A stretch of DNA of 64,000 nucleotides from Cyanophora paradoxa (taxonomy: Eukaryota > Glaucocystophyceae > Cyanophorales > Cyanophoraceae). A program made the translations under genes and the position numbers. The notes beneath the pieces were generated by a model that was not told the origin of the DNA, searched no databases, and saw only the letters and a program-made list of their open reading frames with translations. Shown here in pieces: positions 39,936-54,900 of the stretch; position 1 is the stretch's first letter; the number at the start of each line of letters is the position of its first letter. Where the stretch lies: NCBI GenBank assembly GCA_004431415.1, contig QPMI01000658.1, positions 1-64,000 on the forward strand. Direction: 5' to 3'.

Positions 39936-42900
39936 GCTGCTCGGGGCACCGCCCGACGACTGCGCTGGCGTCGCGATCGTCCCCACCGGCAGGACGGTGC
40001 CCTGCGACGTGTCGACGATGACGTTCGACATGGACGTGATGGGCTTGCCGTTGATGACGAGGGCGTTGCTGCTGATCTTCGCCTGCAGCGCCTGTACGAA
40101 GGCGGCTGGCGTGATGATCGTCCCGGTGGCCGTGTTTAGCTTCACGATGCCGATGTCGAGCTGGATCGGCACGACCTGTAGCAAAGCCCTCCCCGACCCG
40201 GCACCGCAGCGGCTTCCTGCTCAGCGGTTGCGTTTGCAGTGCATCGACCGCAACGAAACAGTGCAGACGGACCCTTAATATAGGCCCGGTAGCTATTGTC
40301 GGCGTCGCTAAAAGCAGACTGGACTGCTGCGTCGGTGAGGTTGCCGATGAAGGCCTTGCACTCGGCCTGAGAGTTTGCCTGCATTGTGACTGTGAAGGTC
40401 GCCACTTCGGTCCGCTCCGGCGTCGGAGAGGGCATGGCGGGCGCTGTGGAGGCTGGAGTCGGCTGTATGAGAGGACTGGGCGACGGGCTGGGTGATAACA
40501 AAGGGGTGGACGTCGGTGCGGTTGCATTCGCCGACGGGCTAGGCAACGGAGACGGGCTGAGCGTTGGCACTGTTGCATCTGCCGACGGGCTTGGAGACGG
40601 CGACGGGCTGGGCGTTGGCACGGTCACATCTGCCGACGGGCTTGGAGACGGCGACGGGCTGGGCGTTGGCGCGGTTGCATCTGCCGACGGGCTTGGAGAC
40701 GGCGACGGGCTGGGCGTTGGCGCGGTTGCATCCGCTGACGGGCTTGGAGACGGCGACGGGCTGGGCGTTGGCGCGGTTGCATCTGCCGACGGGCTTGGAG
40801 ACGGCGACGGGCTGGGCGTTGGCGCAGTCGCATCTGCCGACGGGCTTGGAGACGGCGACGGGCTGGGCGTTGGCGCGGTTGCATCTGCCGACGGGCTTGG
40901 AGACGGCGACGGGCTGGGCGTTGGCACGGTCGCATCTGCCGACGGGCTTGGAGACGGCGACGGGCTGGGCGTCGGCGCAGTCGCATCTGCCGACGGGCTT
41001 GGAGACGGCGACGGGCTGGGCGTTGGCGCGGTTGCATCTGCCGACGGGCTTGGAGACGGCGACAGGCTGGGCGTTGGCACGGTCGCATCTGCCGACGGGC
41101 TTGGAGACGGCGACGGGCTGGGCGTTGGCGCGGTCGCATCTGCCGACGGGCTTGGAGACGGCGACGGGCTCGGCGACGGGCTCGACGACGGCTCAATATC
41201 CTCTTTCGTGACTAGGCCGGGCGGGTCCGGCGCTTTCGACACGGTTGCGTTGAATGTCAAGTTGCCGATCGCAGGTTCCTGCTTAAGGACGGATTGGAGC
41301 TGAGTGGCGAGCTCATTGACCCTGTTTACATCGGCCTGTTCTGCCGTTGTGCAGTTCACCCCGTTTGCCACGTCCTCGGCAGTGCAGTTGCTGGTTGTCG
41401 ACGTCGACGTCGACGTGTTCGCAACAATGAGAAACTCGAATATGGTGGTACCGGTGCCAGCGAGCAGTTGGCGACGGCGGCCTGCGTCCTGTACGATCTT
41501 TGCGATGCGAATTGAGCTCAGCGGAAGCTTGAGCGTCTCGGAGAGGAACTTTATGAAGGCGTCCGTCGCCAGGTTCCTGTCGGCAATAATATAAAGAGCT
41601 TAAGAGCAACGTTAACAACGTATAAGAACATATATAAAAGCTGCGCACAGGTCGCGCTCGTCCTTGATAGCCTGGCAGACGAACGCTGTGGAAATAGGCA
41701 CGCGTATGCGCAAGATCAGCGGCGGATCATGATCAAATACTTGGCGGGAACCGAAATTAAGGACGAAGGTCGCTTCTTTAAAAAAGCAGCATATATAGGG
41801 ATGGCATGGAGGCGGCGCGGAACATAAATTGCAAGCAGCGCACCGACGGCAATCGAAGGTTTGATCGTGATCGTGAGCTGCCCAATACCTGGCCATAGGT
41901 CACGGTCAAGTGATGCGATTCTAGATCTTCCGGGAGCGAATCAAACAGGTCGCACCGTCCTTGACCACGACATACATTGTGCGAGTTCCGGAGTCCCAAT
42001 AATGCATACCGCCGGTCGCGCTGCTAGCGCTAGCCGGCACGGGTATGTAGGGCTCGGGCGGCTTGACGAACACGCCCCCTCCAGCAACCCCCAACAATTG
42101 AACTACAGGGAACACTTTGATCTCGAACACATCGCCGCGCGTGTAGTTGATGGCAAGAACTGCGGGTCCGGAGGGTCAGAGAAGAGAGTGAACACCGGTA
42201 CCACAGTAGACAGAGAAATATATAGGCCATGGCCATGGACAGCGCACCAGTGGAGGTGGATGCGCTCAGCGGCGTGATGGTGAGAACCTGGGGGACAGCT
42301 TCGCTGAAGCTAATGTTGACGTACTTTGACGCCGGGACTCTGCGAACCAATATATCGATGAGAAGGGAAAGCATCATCATCAAATTAAAAGAAAGAAGGG
42401 GCGGACACGAGGTTGAACAAAGACGGCTTCATCCGGCAGTTGGGCACGCCAGGGCAAGCGCCCGTATAGGCCGGCCCCTGCACAATGTCCAGAGCAAGGT
42501 CCGAGCCGTGCGCGGCGTACACGCCGACGGGGCCGAGGCGGCGTGTGATTGCGCCCGAGTCGCTACTCTCGATACTGAGAGCAACGTGGTTGAGGGCGGC
42601 ACTCTTGCACCAGACCGTGTTGGCTGCCGCGACCTCCGTGCATCCTGTTCGCAGAATGCCCTGCACCGTCGGCGCCGAACGACTCCGCATGAAGGGCATC
42701 GTCAGCTCGGCCGTGAGGTTTCCACTGGCGACGAAGGCGACGTCGGCGGCCTGCGGGGCCAAAAAGGACTGGTGATTGCTGATGATGGAGCCGCCAGCGA
42801 CACCGGTGAGCGTGCCGTCCAGGTCCCGCAGGAGGCAGTGCTTCGGGCCGTCGCAGTCCAGATCGCCGCAAAGATCCGGTGTGCGAACCTCCTCTGGAGG

Positions 42901-45900
42901 TGGAGCGACGAACTGCGCCGAGGGAGGGAGAAGTACTCAGAGACCGACGCGTACGCCGACAGAGGGTCCGACGGTAATACCCACCATAAAAGCATCGTCC
43001 GCAACGGAGGTGCGCGCGACACCCGCGAACTCCATTGGAGAGCAGACGTTTATACTGCACGTGCCAGACAATCAGCTTCGGATCCCTGACAGCAAGAGAT
43101 CTAGAGTCAGAGTCTCGTACCTCGAGGGGCTGCTTGAAATTGCCCGGCTCTTCACACTATCGCGCACAGCAAGGTGTAAGCGTATGCGCAGGCGAGTCCA
43201 TGCAGGCAGAGGCGCTTGCGAACCCGCACGAGTCAGTCTCGAGGTAGTTCGCAAAGAAAACCGAGTTGAATTTAGTGACCCCCTTGGTGTGCATAGTGGT
43301 CGTTGAGACGACGCCCTCGGCCCCAGTGGGCCACGCCAGAGTATCGGCCAGCGGCCTTGTAAATGAAGGTACGAAGAGGCCCACTGTTGGGCGGTCCCAG
43401 CCGGCCGCGATGCCGGCAGGCATGTTCGACGGCGCTTGGCTGGCGTCCATCTCCATCGTGCAGTTGCGGTTGCCCGTGTGCCCGACGAAGCTCACGTTTG
43501 CGAGCTGTATCAATTTCCCGAATTTCAACTGCGGACGATCGCGAGTTCGGATGCGTCCGTATGCGTACACGCGCGGCGGGCAGAGACAAGCGCGTTCGCG
43601 GACGCGCGTGCGCACCACCGCGACGAGGCCGACCTTGTTGTCCACAAGGGAGAGGTCGCTGAAATACATCTCCGGCTCGTTGGCGGAGTTCGACACCGAT
43701 GAATACAAGCCTACCATGGCACCGGGCAGAAATTAATGCAGGCAGGCTAGCAAGCTTAAGCGCTAGAAAGAGAGGAGATCGAGGCGGACCGAAGTGCCAG
43801 TTCTTGTATGCAGCGAACCCCTGCTCGACAGTCAGCAGCAGGCGGCGCAGTACTAGTGCAGGAAGCAGCGGTCGCGCTGATGCGATACCTGCATCTTGGC
43901 GCATTTAGCTTGCGAGGCAGATCCCTGCCAATTAAGATTGAGGACGCCGATCAAGCTCGAGTGCGCGACATTGTCGGCGTAGAGGCCTGGATCCTTGTCG
44001 TTGCAGTCGGAGGGAACGAGACGGAAGCCGGTGCGCTCGCTGCCGGCGGCGACCTGCGAGCAGCGCTCAGCGTTGGCCATGGTGCAGGAGGATGCAGAGG
44101 CCGCACGTTGCGCGCAAAGCTGCCCACAGCCGACTGCTCAACGGAGAACGCGGCGTCGTCTGTGGACGACCGGGCGCCAAACTTGAGGTAAACCGCGAGG
44201 TTGTCTGTCACGCTGCACTTCACGCTCGATTTGATGATTATAGCCGAGTTCGAATTGTTGAAAATCGTGTTGTGCGACACGGTCGCGTTCGGAGCCACGC
44301 TCAGCGAGATCGCTTTGGAGAGGCCGTCGCGGAAGGAGCAGCGCGTGACTGTTGCAGCCCCACTGCGGAGGTCCTTGAGTTGCAGCGCAATCGAGGATGT
44401 CTCGAGGCCGAAGAAGGGCTGCCCTGATCCGCCGAAGGCGACCGAATCCAGGACAACAGACGCACTGGAGCCGGTGACGAGCACACCAGCGGAATTGGAG
44501 GCGCGGATTATTACATTTCGAGAAAGTATGCCGACTTCAGCACTGCCACCGCGCGAATGGTTATAAGAGCCAGAGGCCGAGAAATTTTTTAAAGCGAGCG
44601 CGCGGCTGCGCACCGCATGTCGAAGTTCTTCGTTATTCCAGGAGTGCTCCACGTGATCGGCGTCATTGTGCCTATATGGCGATACGAGAGCGCCCTGTCC
44701 AGAGTGAGCGTAGAGGTAGCACCGCTGACAGACACAGCGGTGACGACAGCCAGGTCGTAGAACGCGGGTTGCCAGTCGCTGGGAGATATGACGATTTCGG
44801 CGCCCACTGATCCGGTCCAGTCGCCGTCGACGGTGATGGCCGTAGCTCCAGCGGCGGCGTCCGCAGCAAGGCGCTGAGCGTCCCGCCCGGAAGATCGTGA
44901 GCGGAAGCTTAAGACGTACAGTTGCAAGTGAGAGAGCGATGCGCATGCGCCGCGCACCGTCCATGACCGGGCCTGGTTCGGGATCGGCGGCTGGCCGTAG
45001 ATTGCCAGAGTGCCGTAAACCGTGAGGCCGGGGTTCCCGATAGCGAGCGCCCTCCTCCGTCTCGCACCGCTCGCTGCAGATTCGAATTCAATGTCGACGC
45101 TTAGCGCGGCTCTGCGCGCATTGCATGGCGCTCGCACCGGAGCTTATGTTCAAGACGATCTCCGCTTTAGACAAGAACGGGCGCGTGCTGCTGTTACCAA
45201 TCGTCAGCTTGCCGAGCTCTTTGACCACTATGCTTTGCGCTCTGAGCGACACAGTCATGTTCTTGCCGTCCATGAAGGTGAGCCAGCCGTAGTTGTCGAC
45301 GGTGACAATGCCAAGCATGGGCGTCACGACGTCCACGGCGACGCCCTGGCCCCCAACGATCGTGACGTCCTGGCCCGCCGTGACCGAGCCGAACACGCTG
45401 GACCAGGGAACGAAGCCCCCGACGATAGGCGCAGGAGTGGGTGTCGCCCAGTTGTACGGAGGGCACCTGGGGACAACTTCAGTTGAGACAGCCCGCGCGC
45501 GGGGGAGGCCGGGGCTTGCCTGTCGCAGTCGCTGACGCCCTGAGGCCGGGGACACGCGTGCGCCAACAAATTGTACCAGGACGTCGGCTTGCCGAGCGAC
45601 GATCCGACGTCAAGCACCCACGAACCATCGGTGGCGCTGATGTTCGCGTTGGTACCACCGACGGTGCTGCCGAGGGCTTCGTCGGTGGTCACGGGCCGGA
45701 TCTCGACGTATGTTGTGGAGTCGGGACTTGCGCGAGACACGTGGATGTGGTCGTACAAAACCGCGGGGACCGACCACCTGCGCGGCTGTGAGCCGTGCAC
45801 ACCGGAACGCGGAGGCTGGGGCCGGCACACCAGTCCATGATAAGTCGGATCACCTCTCCAACCTGCGGCGGAATCCGAAGACCGGCCTCGGCGAGCCAGC

Positions 45901-48900
45901 AGCACGGCATTGGGAGGGGAGGCGCACGTTGAACAGGACCGTTCGGATGTTCAAGGACGTCGGCAACGCCACCGGGTTGTCGTTGATAGCACGGTCCTGG
46001 TTATTGTCCACCTGCGACGCGCACGCTCGGGGGTCCGCCGCAGCATGCATATGCTGGCGCGGCGTGCGCATGCGCTTGCGCACCTGGATCGCATAGGACT
46101 TGCCCACCTTGCCCTGCGCGTGCGGGTACGCGCGTTGAGAGTGAGAGGGGCCTGGGTATGGACCGTGCGAGCTCTAGAACGTTAACAGATTGCAAAGAAC
46201 GGACGAGGAAGAAATAATGCTGCTGCGCGGCGCCAGTGTAGGTAGGGCGGAGCTGCAGCTGCGCGCGGCACGTCGAGGAATCAGCGGCGGTACAAAGAAT
46301 CGACCAACTGCAAATTCAATACGGACGCACGTTCAAGCACGCGACAGAGATCACAGCATTTGTGCTGGGATCCGCGACGAGCAGATCATAGCACGTTGAG
46401 CCGCTACTGTAGACCGTCGTTGGGGCGAGAGACCTGCGAAGGGCACGCGCTTGCTTCCTTCGGCTCCTGTGCACGAACAGTAAAACACGCACTTGAACAC
46501 GACGCGCTGGAAGGTGGGACCCGTGCAGACAGAGCCGCTCACGAATGCCGCAGGCCGCGAGCACTCGCTGTAAGCATCGGTGAGGTTCGTCGTCTCTGCA
46601 CACAGTGCATAACGACGGTCAGCTGCAGATCTAGACCTGGCGGCGACAACGCATGCATGGCGAGGCATGCGCACCGACGACGGACGCATTCACAGTCCCC
46701 GTCAAAGTGCCGTCACGGTCAACGAGGACACCAAGCCCTGGTCTGCTCTCAGCGCAGAATCGAAGCAGCGCAGAAGACAGAAGGCGGACCGACGCCTGTA
46801 TAAGACTCGAACTGGGCCTTCGCTGTCACAGTGTTGAAGCTCAGAGCCTGAGTCCACACGTTGAAGCCGTCGCGCGCGATCGGCCTGCGTTGGAGGGCGA
46901 GATCAGGCCGGAGAGTACATGCACGGGATGGCAGCTGAACGCGCGTTTTGGTGCCGGCCCAGATGGCGACGGGCAGATTCTGGAACTCGACATTCGAGAG
47001 AGTCGAGCCGTACGACACAGTGACAGCCACGCCCGCTTGCGGCGTGAAACTGCTGCTGTGTGCACTCTTGCCGACAACGAGCATGTTCTCGAAGCGCAGA
47101 ATGTTGTCTCTCTCGGATGTGCCGACTGGGGTGACTGCAAAACAGACTCAACGGGAGGGGGCCGGGGCGACCGCGCGCGTGCGACGACATGTACAAGGCA
47201 CGCACCCGCGTCGAGGTCGTCGTCGTTCCACTTGCGGCCGGGGACGGGTGCCCAGTACTCGACGCCGAGCTTTTTGCAGTCGACAAGCTTGAAATTCTGG
47301 CCTGAAGGGTCACAAGCTCGACAAACGAGGGTGCGGGCCGGGAGCGCGCACGCTGTAGGTCGTCCACGCGACGGATTTGCTGTTGACGCAAGTATCCTGG
47401 ACCGCGTACGCCGTGAAGTTGGTCACCTTGTTCTGCAGCGCCGAGGAGGAGGGAGGAGTGCTCCCGCCTTGGGCGAGCTCCGAGTCAGTACTTGCTGCAC
47501 TCCAATGTATACGCTGCAGCGGACGCACATGCTTTGTCCGTAAGGTATTCAGTGCTAGGTGCCATGTTTTCGACGAAAAGGCCGTAAGCGACTTGCGAGT
47601 GGGCCTGCATTTACGTGAGGGCACGAGGCAAACGATGCATTTACACAGAGATTGTATGCGAACGGTATTGTTGGCAAACTCGGCAATGTACCCGAATTTC
47701 TGGCAGGTTGCGGAGCCTGCCACCAAATCCGGATTTGAGTTCCTGAAGATCGATTAGATACGAAGACATTACTCTGCACTATACTCGCGAATCGAATGGG
47801 AGCTTCACGCACACGTCCGAGAGCCAGAACCCATATTCGCCGCCGACTGCCACGTTGTTTCGGACGTAGTTCGTGGGGTGCAGCATCGAGAAGCCGGCCT
47901 GCCCGCGCGCCGTTCAGTACTAATTGGCATGCAGTGCTGCCGCGTATAATATGGCGTGCGGGTACGCGCCGGTGTCTCGTCGGGGCCACTAAGCGCCTGT
48001 GTGGTAATGAACCTCGCGGCCAGGTTGCCGTCAAACACGTTCCTGAGCGATCGCGTGAGCCGTCGGCGCCCGCACACGGCTGCTCTATAGGCTTAAGGGT
48101 TGGGGTTGCACTTCCGCTCGGTGCCGAATGCGGTAAAGAACGCGTGCCCCTCGATTTTATCTGCGCCGCAGGGGTGATCACGAGCGCGCGCGCAACGGCA
48201 GCGTCACAGAGCTCGAGGCCGCCGGGCGCGCTATAATTAACCTCTTTTTAATATTTTTAAAATGCACTATAACACATTATAGTAGTTCTATTAAAAACGT
48301 TCTTAAGAGAAAATAACGCACATGCGACGTTGCGGAGGATGCGGAGACCGCTGACGTTGTCGGCCGCCCCCACGGCCCGATTCCAGCTCTGGTGAATGGC
48401 GCAGCCCTGCCATGCGCGTTATAAATTACAGGGAGAGGCTGGCCGCGAGTCGGGCGCGAAGGACGGGCCTTGACGTAGGACTTGGACTGATCGCCCACCG
48501 TCCACACGGACATGGTGTACATGCCGGGATGGAAGGCGCAGATGCGCTGCTGACCCGTGTTGTAGAACTCGACATTCTCGATCTGCGCCCGGCATTCGTC
48601 TCTCCTGCCGGCAGCCGGGCGCACGGTGGACTTCCGCACCCGAGTGATGGATGCGGTCCCCGCGTTGGCGAGCGACTTGAAAGCAGCGCCAAAACGGTTC
48701 TGCTCAGAGCTGATCTTCTCGCCGCGGAACCTGCTCAACGCTCAGATCTCAAATGGCTCAGGTTGATGAGCGATGCGAGGCGATGGTTGATCACGCACAC
48801 AATGTTGCGGGTCAGGTACATAACTTCCGCCCGCCTGCACACAGCATTAAGCGTCTTGAAAACTGCATGCACGCTGGGGCACTCGAACTCGGGGGCTCAG

Positions 48901-51900
48901 AGATGGCGCGCACATATCGACAGTGTGGCTGCCGTACGTCTCGACCACGCCGAGATGCTTGAATTCGAGTGGCTTGCTTAGCGTAAGCGTCTTGCGGTCA
49001 GCGGAGATAGCTGTGATGTTCCGCTCTTCGCTTTCCTTGGTGCCATCAAAGCCAGTGCCGGCAATCTAGATAGGTGCGACCGGAGCGTCAGGTGGCGCAC
49101 AGCAGCAGCCCCAGCCCGCCCGCCTACCGCCAGCAGGCCGCCAACGTCCCAGTCGACGGCTTCGATGAGCGTGATTTGCAGTGCGCCAGCGGTCGCGGTC
49201 GCGGCGAGCTTTGTCCAGGGCAGCTTCGGCACGCCGTGCATGTCGACGACGCCTCCGCGCTGAGCTAGCACCTTGGCGCCATACTTCGGGAGCTGCGCAT
49301 GCCGCGGGCGTCGGCTTTCAGCCGCGGCCTCGGCCGGCGATCTCCGGCGCGCACCTCGGGCATTCCGGGGGACCCGTTCATCTGGATGATGCACTTGTGC
49401 GTGAACGGCGCCTCCTCCGTTCCAATTTGAAGCTTCGCTTTCGAATTGCGGAGCAAAATCCATTCCGCTTGGATCTGCGGGCAGGTGCCGTGAGCACGCG
49501 TCGCGGATTGTGGCAGCGGCCTTAAGCTCGGCCTTGGTGCAGACAAAGAAATCTTGCGTGTCCTCAACGACGAGAGTGCCTGTATTCGTACGGCACAGTC
49601 AGAGGCAGTTGCGCGGACAAACATCGCCAATCGAGCCCTATAGCTATCTATTCCGCTGCAGTTAGGACCTGCCTTCGATGAGGATGAGGCGGAGTACGGC
49701 CGGCTGCACGTCCATAAAGATAATCTGGCCCGCTAGAATGACCTGCGCAAGCGGGCAGTTGCCAAATCATGAGATCAGCCCGGCTGGCCAACATGCATGA
49801 AAGTACGCACCACGCTCTCGCCATCGGCCGGCGGGTCCAAGCCACCCCAGGTTGATTTACGACTCCACAAATCGGCGAAGACTTGCAGGCGAGGTCAGCT
49901 ACGCAAGGAGAACAAGGGCGGGCGAGCAGCTTACCGTAAGTCTGGCCTGGAGCAACTGTGGCGTACCCTTTGCCGGGGACGAGTACAGCTGGCGCCGCGG
50001 CCGTGCCGTTCGTGCAGCCGGAGCGTGCCCGGCAGACGATCACGGTGTCGTTTGCCTGCCGCCAGCGTTAGCGCAGACACAGCCGGCTGCACGCGAGCTA
50101 TATGTAGCCAGGGGTCGACTCACCGACTGGACGTCGCACGGAATTAGACAGTTTGTAAGCGTGATGCTTGTGGGCCAGGAGCCGTCGTAGCCGACAAGTC
50201 CGCTGCCTATCATCGTGATGCGCGTTCCGCCAGCGGTCGAGCCCCGCGAGGGACTGATCGAAGTAATCGTGGGCGCGCCCGCGGAGTTTGAGTAGGCGAA
50301 GCCAGGGTAGAAGGTGGTCGTGTTGGCGCCGACGCCTCCTCTCGCAGCCACAGATAATTTGATGGGGCAGTTGGCAGAGGAGTTGTACTCCGAATCGGTC
50401 GGCTTTAAAGATCCAGTCATGCAGATCTACCCAAGGCTCGAGATCAGAGCGAGCCTACAAAAAGTGCGCGAAGACAGATGTGTACCAGAGTGCTGGCGTT
50501 GCCCGAGCTGACGGGGCAGGAGATGCCGCAGACTGTCACGGTAGTGTTCACGTCGTCGAAGCCCGAGCCCACGAGGGTCAGCGACATCCCTGCCCAGCCG
50601 AGTCGTCAGCTCGGGCTCAGGGGTGCACGTGGATGGAAAATCGGGGGCGCAGCGTACCCCCCGCGAAAGGCGATGCGAGCGGGAAGGCGGAGGCGAGCTC
50701 CAGTAGGACATTGATCTTCCCGTCCGAGTATGCGCTAGGGAAGTACGCCAGACCGCGGAAGGGTAAGAGCAAGGCAAGGGCTTGGCCCGAGCCGGCTCTG
50801 GCCACCGGCTGCATGGTGAAGACGAGAGTTCCGGACAAGGCGGAGGAGGCAGTAAGAGGCGTCGATGCCGATCCGACATAGAGGAGGGCGTTGGCGACGA
50901 GGTACGTGTAGTTCGTGCCGAATTGCGAGCCCTTCAACGTCACCGTGTCGCCCGCACGAGCTTGTTTCGGCGCAATTGCTGCAGTGCTGTGGTCGACGAG
51001 CGGCGTGGAGAGATAATTGTAAGTAAACGTTGATGGAGTGTTGGCAGTGAGGCCGTTGACGGAGATCGATATGCTGAATACAAAGTTGGTGGAGATGTCA
51101 ACGGTTGCGGCAGTGGCGCCAGGCGATGCTGGCAAGATGAACGTCAGCTGCTTCGTCGTCGCCGACAGGACGCTTGCCGTCCTTTTGACGCCGACAGCGG
51201 CAGCTGGCGAAGTCCCTGTCATAGACACCACGGCTTTCTTGCTAAGGCCCTCGCCGTTGACGGTGAAGGTAGCCCCTCCAAACTGGCTGCCCACCATGGT
51301 GAGGGTGCCACTGGGCTGCAGGATGCCCGAGGGTTTTATGGTGAGCGAGTAGGTGAAATTTCTCGCGGGGCTCGGCTGCGAACGCGACACGGGTCCCCTC
51401 GTCGGCGGCGGTCAGCGCGGCGCGAGCGAGGCGGCCGAACCTGCAGTGCCAGGCCGATGTTGTCCATGGCCACCTGGATGGGCCACGAGCCAGCCTCGCC
51501 AGCGCCCAGCGTGCACGCGATGTACTCCTCTCTCGCATCCGTCACGACACACTGCGCGACGTGTGGGTCGGCGGCACCAAGTGCGAAGGCATGCCGAACG
51601 GTGTGCGCACCGGCGCAGTGCCGATCGTCACGGTAAAGCCTGCGCGCGCCAGCATATGTCAGTGACATTGGCGGAAACGAACCTTGCTCTAGAAGCTGAA
51701 GCCAGCTGGCCCTCGTTCACGCGCCTGCTTTCTCAAGTGTTGGAAACGTGCCGTAGATCGTCAGCAGGTCGCCATCCACCCCGCTGATGCACGAGGTCCG
51801 TCAGAAAGGGCGCGGAGGAACTAACATGCAACCTCTGCGGGCAGCACCTGTTGGAGGTGAAGTTCGTGATCTGCGGTATGCCAGCTGCTGTGATGTTGAC

Positions 51901-54900
51901 CTGGCAGGATGTGATCGCGTCCGAACAAATAAACCTCGAGCCCGTGATGCTGCGCGTATAGCTCAGATAAGTGTGATTGAGGCGTTGAACGGCACATAAG
52001 AGCGAACCGGCTGATGGTAAACATCCCAATGGCCGTCGAAGGGATGACAGGCGCCTGCGGGGTGCGCGGTGAGCGGCAAAAACGTGCCAACGTCCAGTAG
52101 CTATATATATAGTATATCTACGGCGCTCACCCTGCAGGCGATCTGATCCGCCAAAAAAAGGTTTACACCGCAGTACGCTAACACGCCGTTGTTTCCGGCA
52201 TCTGTGCCTATGAGGACCACGAGCGCGTCCGTCGGGGAGATGCCATCGAGGAAGACCTTTCGCGATCGATGCACTCGATCAGCTCAGGAACTCCCGCGTA
52301 ACTGTGGGGAAGATGCATATGCACCTGGTGCGAGATGTTCATGCGCAGATTAAGGCCGCCGTTGACGCTTGCCTTGCCCGAGTTGATGCTGAGAATCTCG
52401 GCCGCGTAACGGAATGTGAGCTGGGCGGTGTTGTTGGCCAGGCCGACTGTGGGGAAGTTGACGGACACGAGGCCGGGCCCCAGGATCGCGGCGTTTGCCA
52501 CGCATTCGATCGAGTGATCGTCCCACGCCGTGACGTTGCAGGCCGCATCGCCGAATTTCACGACAGGGTCCGTCGCGGCCAACAGCTGCCGCCGCTGGCC
52601 GGCCGGAAAGTTCGCGCCAGTGATCGTCACGATGCTGCCCAAGCTTCCAGCTGCTGGCGAAAGCGCGTACAGGACCGGCGTCTTTGCTGTAGGGCAATCT
52701 GAGCCAGCGTACAACGTTAACGAGGCTCATTCGCTCACTGACCTGGGTCGAATGCGAACGATACGCTCTGCGGGAAGGTGACGGAAACCGCCCCGAAGAC
52801 GGCCGATCCCATCGGGACGGCGACCCCGCTTCTCTTGATGGACGCCGACGGGAACAGCGTGCAGACGAAAGCGGACACGCTTGTCGAGTCTGTGACGCAC
52901 TGCGAGGTCGTTGTGGGGGAAGAAGAGGCGACGAGCGTGATCGAGTTCAGAGTTGAGGCGTTGGTAGGGAAGCCCGCGCCTGTGAGCGTGATTCGCTGGC
53001 CGCCGAACAACGATCCGCTGCTTGGCGAGATCGCGGTGACAGCCGTCGAGACTGTTAGAGTGACGGAGGAGGAAGCGATGCCGTAGTCAGGAACTGTGAC
53101 GGCGACGGGCAGCTGGGTGGAGCCAGCCGGCAGTGCGGTCTGCATGTCGCAGACTAGTGACGCGGCCGTAGAGGTTGGTCGTGCCACGCAGGGTAGGCCT
53201 CCGACCGTCGCGACTGCGTCGACGGCGCCCGAGTCCCCGCGCATGCCCCCAAAGTTCGTTCCGCTGATGGTGAACGTCAACAGCTCGCCGAAGTCTCCGC
53301 AGGTGGCAGGATTGATCGCCGTCACGGTGGGTGTCTTGGCTGCAGACAGTGTCAGCTGCTGCGCCTGAGGGGAGTACTAGCGGGCGTGTGTGAGCGCACC
53401 AGAGTCGATGACTAGCTTCGTGGCAACGTTGGCAGTTTGCCCAGCAAGGGCGACCGAGACCGTGTACCCGCCCGCATCAGCCGTCATGGCCGCTGCAAAG
53501 CGAGCGGCCAGTCAGGGGCAGAGGCGGTCCGGCGCTGCGGGCATCGCTTATAAATGAGCACACGAGTCTTGCAGACGAGCTTGCTGTAAGTACTGGATGC
53601 GACGGTGCAGACACTGCTGCCGATGAGGACGCTGACGTCGGAGAGGCGGAAAAGAGGCCCCATGGCCTCGCCAGTGATTGTGAGGGACGCCCCGCCCAGC
53701 GTGCCGGACGTCGTTGTGGACAGGCCCGTCGCCGCTGCCGAAGACCGTCGGGAAACAAAATTGCGAAGCCGGATGGAGGGGAAAGAAGCGGGCCGGCCGG
53801 ATAGGAAAAGGCAGAGATCTAGAGCGGGCAAGGGGCCATGGTTGCAGGCAAGGGGCCGTGGCAAGGTGGGGTGGTGGGAGAGAGGATGGGGAAGAGGGGA
53901 AGTCGCACCGAGGTTGTACGTAAACTGAAAGTTCCCAGTCGCATAGCCATATTTTAACACGGACAGCGTGATGCTGTAGGTACCCGCTGCAGCCTGCAGT
54001 GGAATGTCAGTTATCTGCAGGTGGCGTGCACACGGAGGGCCAACCTGCGGCGCGCTGCAGGCGACGCTGGTCTTGGAAGCGGTCGTGATCTAATCATGAG
54101 GAGTGGCAGTGAGCGAGTGCGATCAGCACACTTGCACGTGGAATGCGCAGGCCGCACGGTGCAGGGGACAGGCTCAGGGGTCGGGTAGGGTGTCGGCGAG
54201 GGCGTCGGCGTCGGTGTCGCCGCGGCGACAGGGGGGGTGGGCGAGGGCGAGGGCGAAGGGGTTGGCGTGGGCGTGTAAGTGACCGGCGGCTTGACGTTTT
54301 TCTGCGGCGCGAGGTCAGCTGGCGCTGGCGGTGGGGGCCTGCAGCTGGCCAGGCTCCAGACGTCGACGGTGGGCGTGCCAAGAACAGGTCAGTGTCGCCG
54401 TTAGGCGGGTCCCCGACATTGCAGCCGAGCTGCACGCAAGGGCCTCACGAAATAGCGAGATACGTATACGAGCGTACAGCTAGACGCACCAATGAGCTCT
54501 CCAGATCGAGCGACTCGTAGACCTGCGGGAAGATCAAGAAGGCATCGGCCGCTCGGCGCGGGGCAAAGTGCGTCGGCGCGCACGACGTAGAGGGTCTGAG
54601 TGGCGGGGTCTGCCGCAGTGCGCCACGCGGGCGAGGGCGTCGGCGGGAGACATATATATACGAGGCAGAGGGGGGCTGGCGCGGGCGCACTGAATGCGAC
54701 GCCCATGCCGTAGTAGTCGCTGGCGTCCCACACTAGGCACGTGAAATGGCCCACCATGTTCGTCAGCCCCGCTTTGACCCAGGCCGTCTCGAAGTCGTAG
54801 TAGTTCACCTTGAATGATATGAGGAAATTTGGTCAGAATACATATGGGCGACACGCCTAATTTGAAGGCGTAGAGTGCGCGGCTGCGCACCTCGTTGTAC

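Noticed and set aside
40386-41303. Long plus-strand open frames opposite the Ser/Pro repeats
   Set aside because: They are a by-product of the 51-bp repeat, whose length keeps every frame open. The minus strand continues the receptor gene in frame on both sides.
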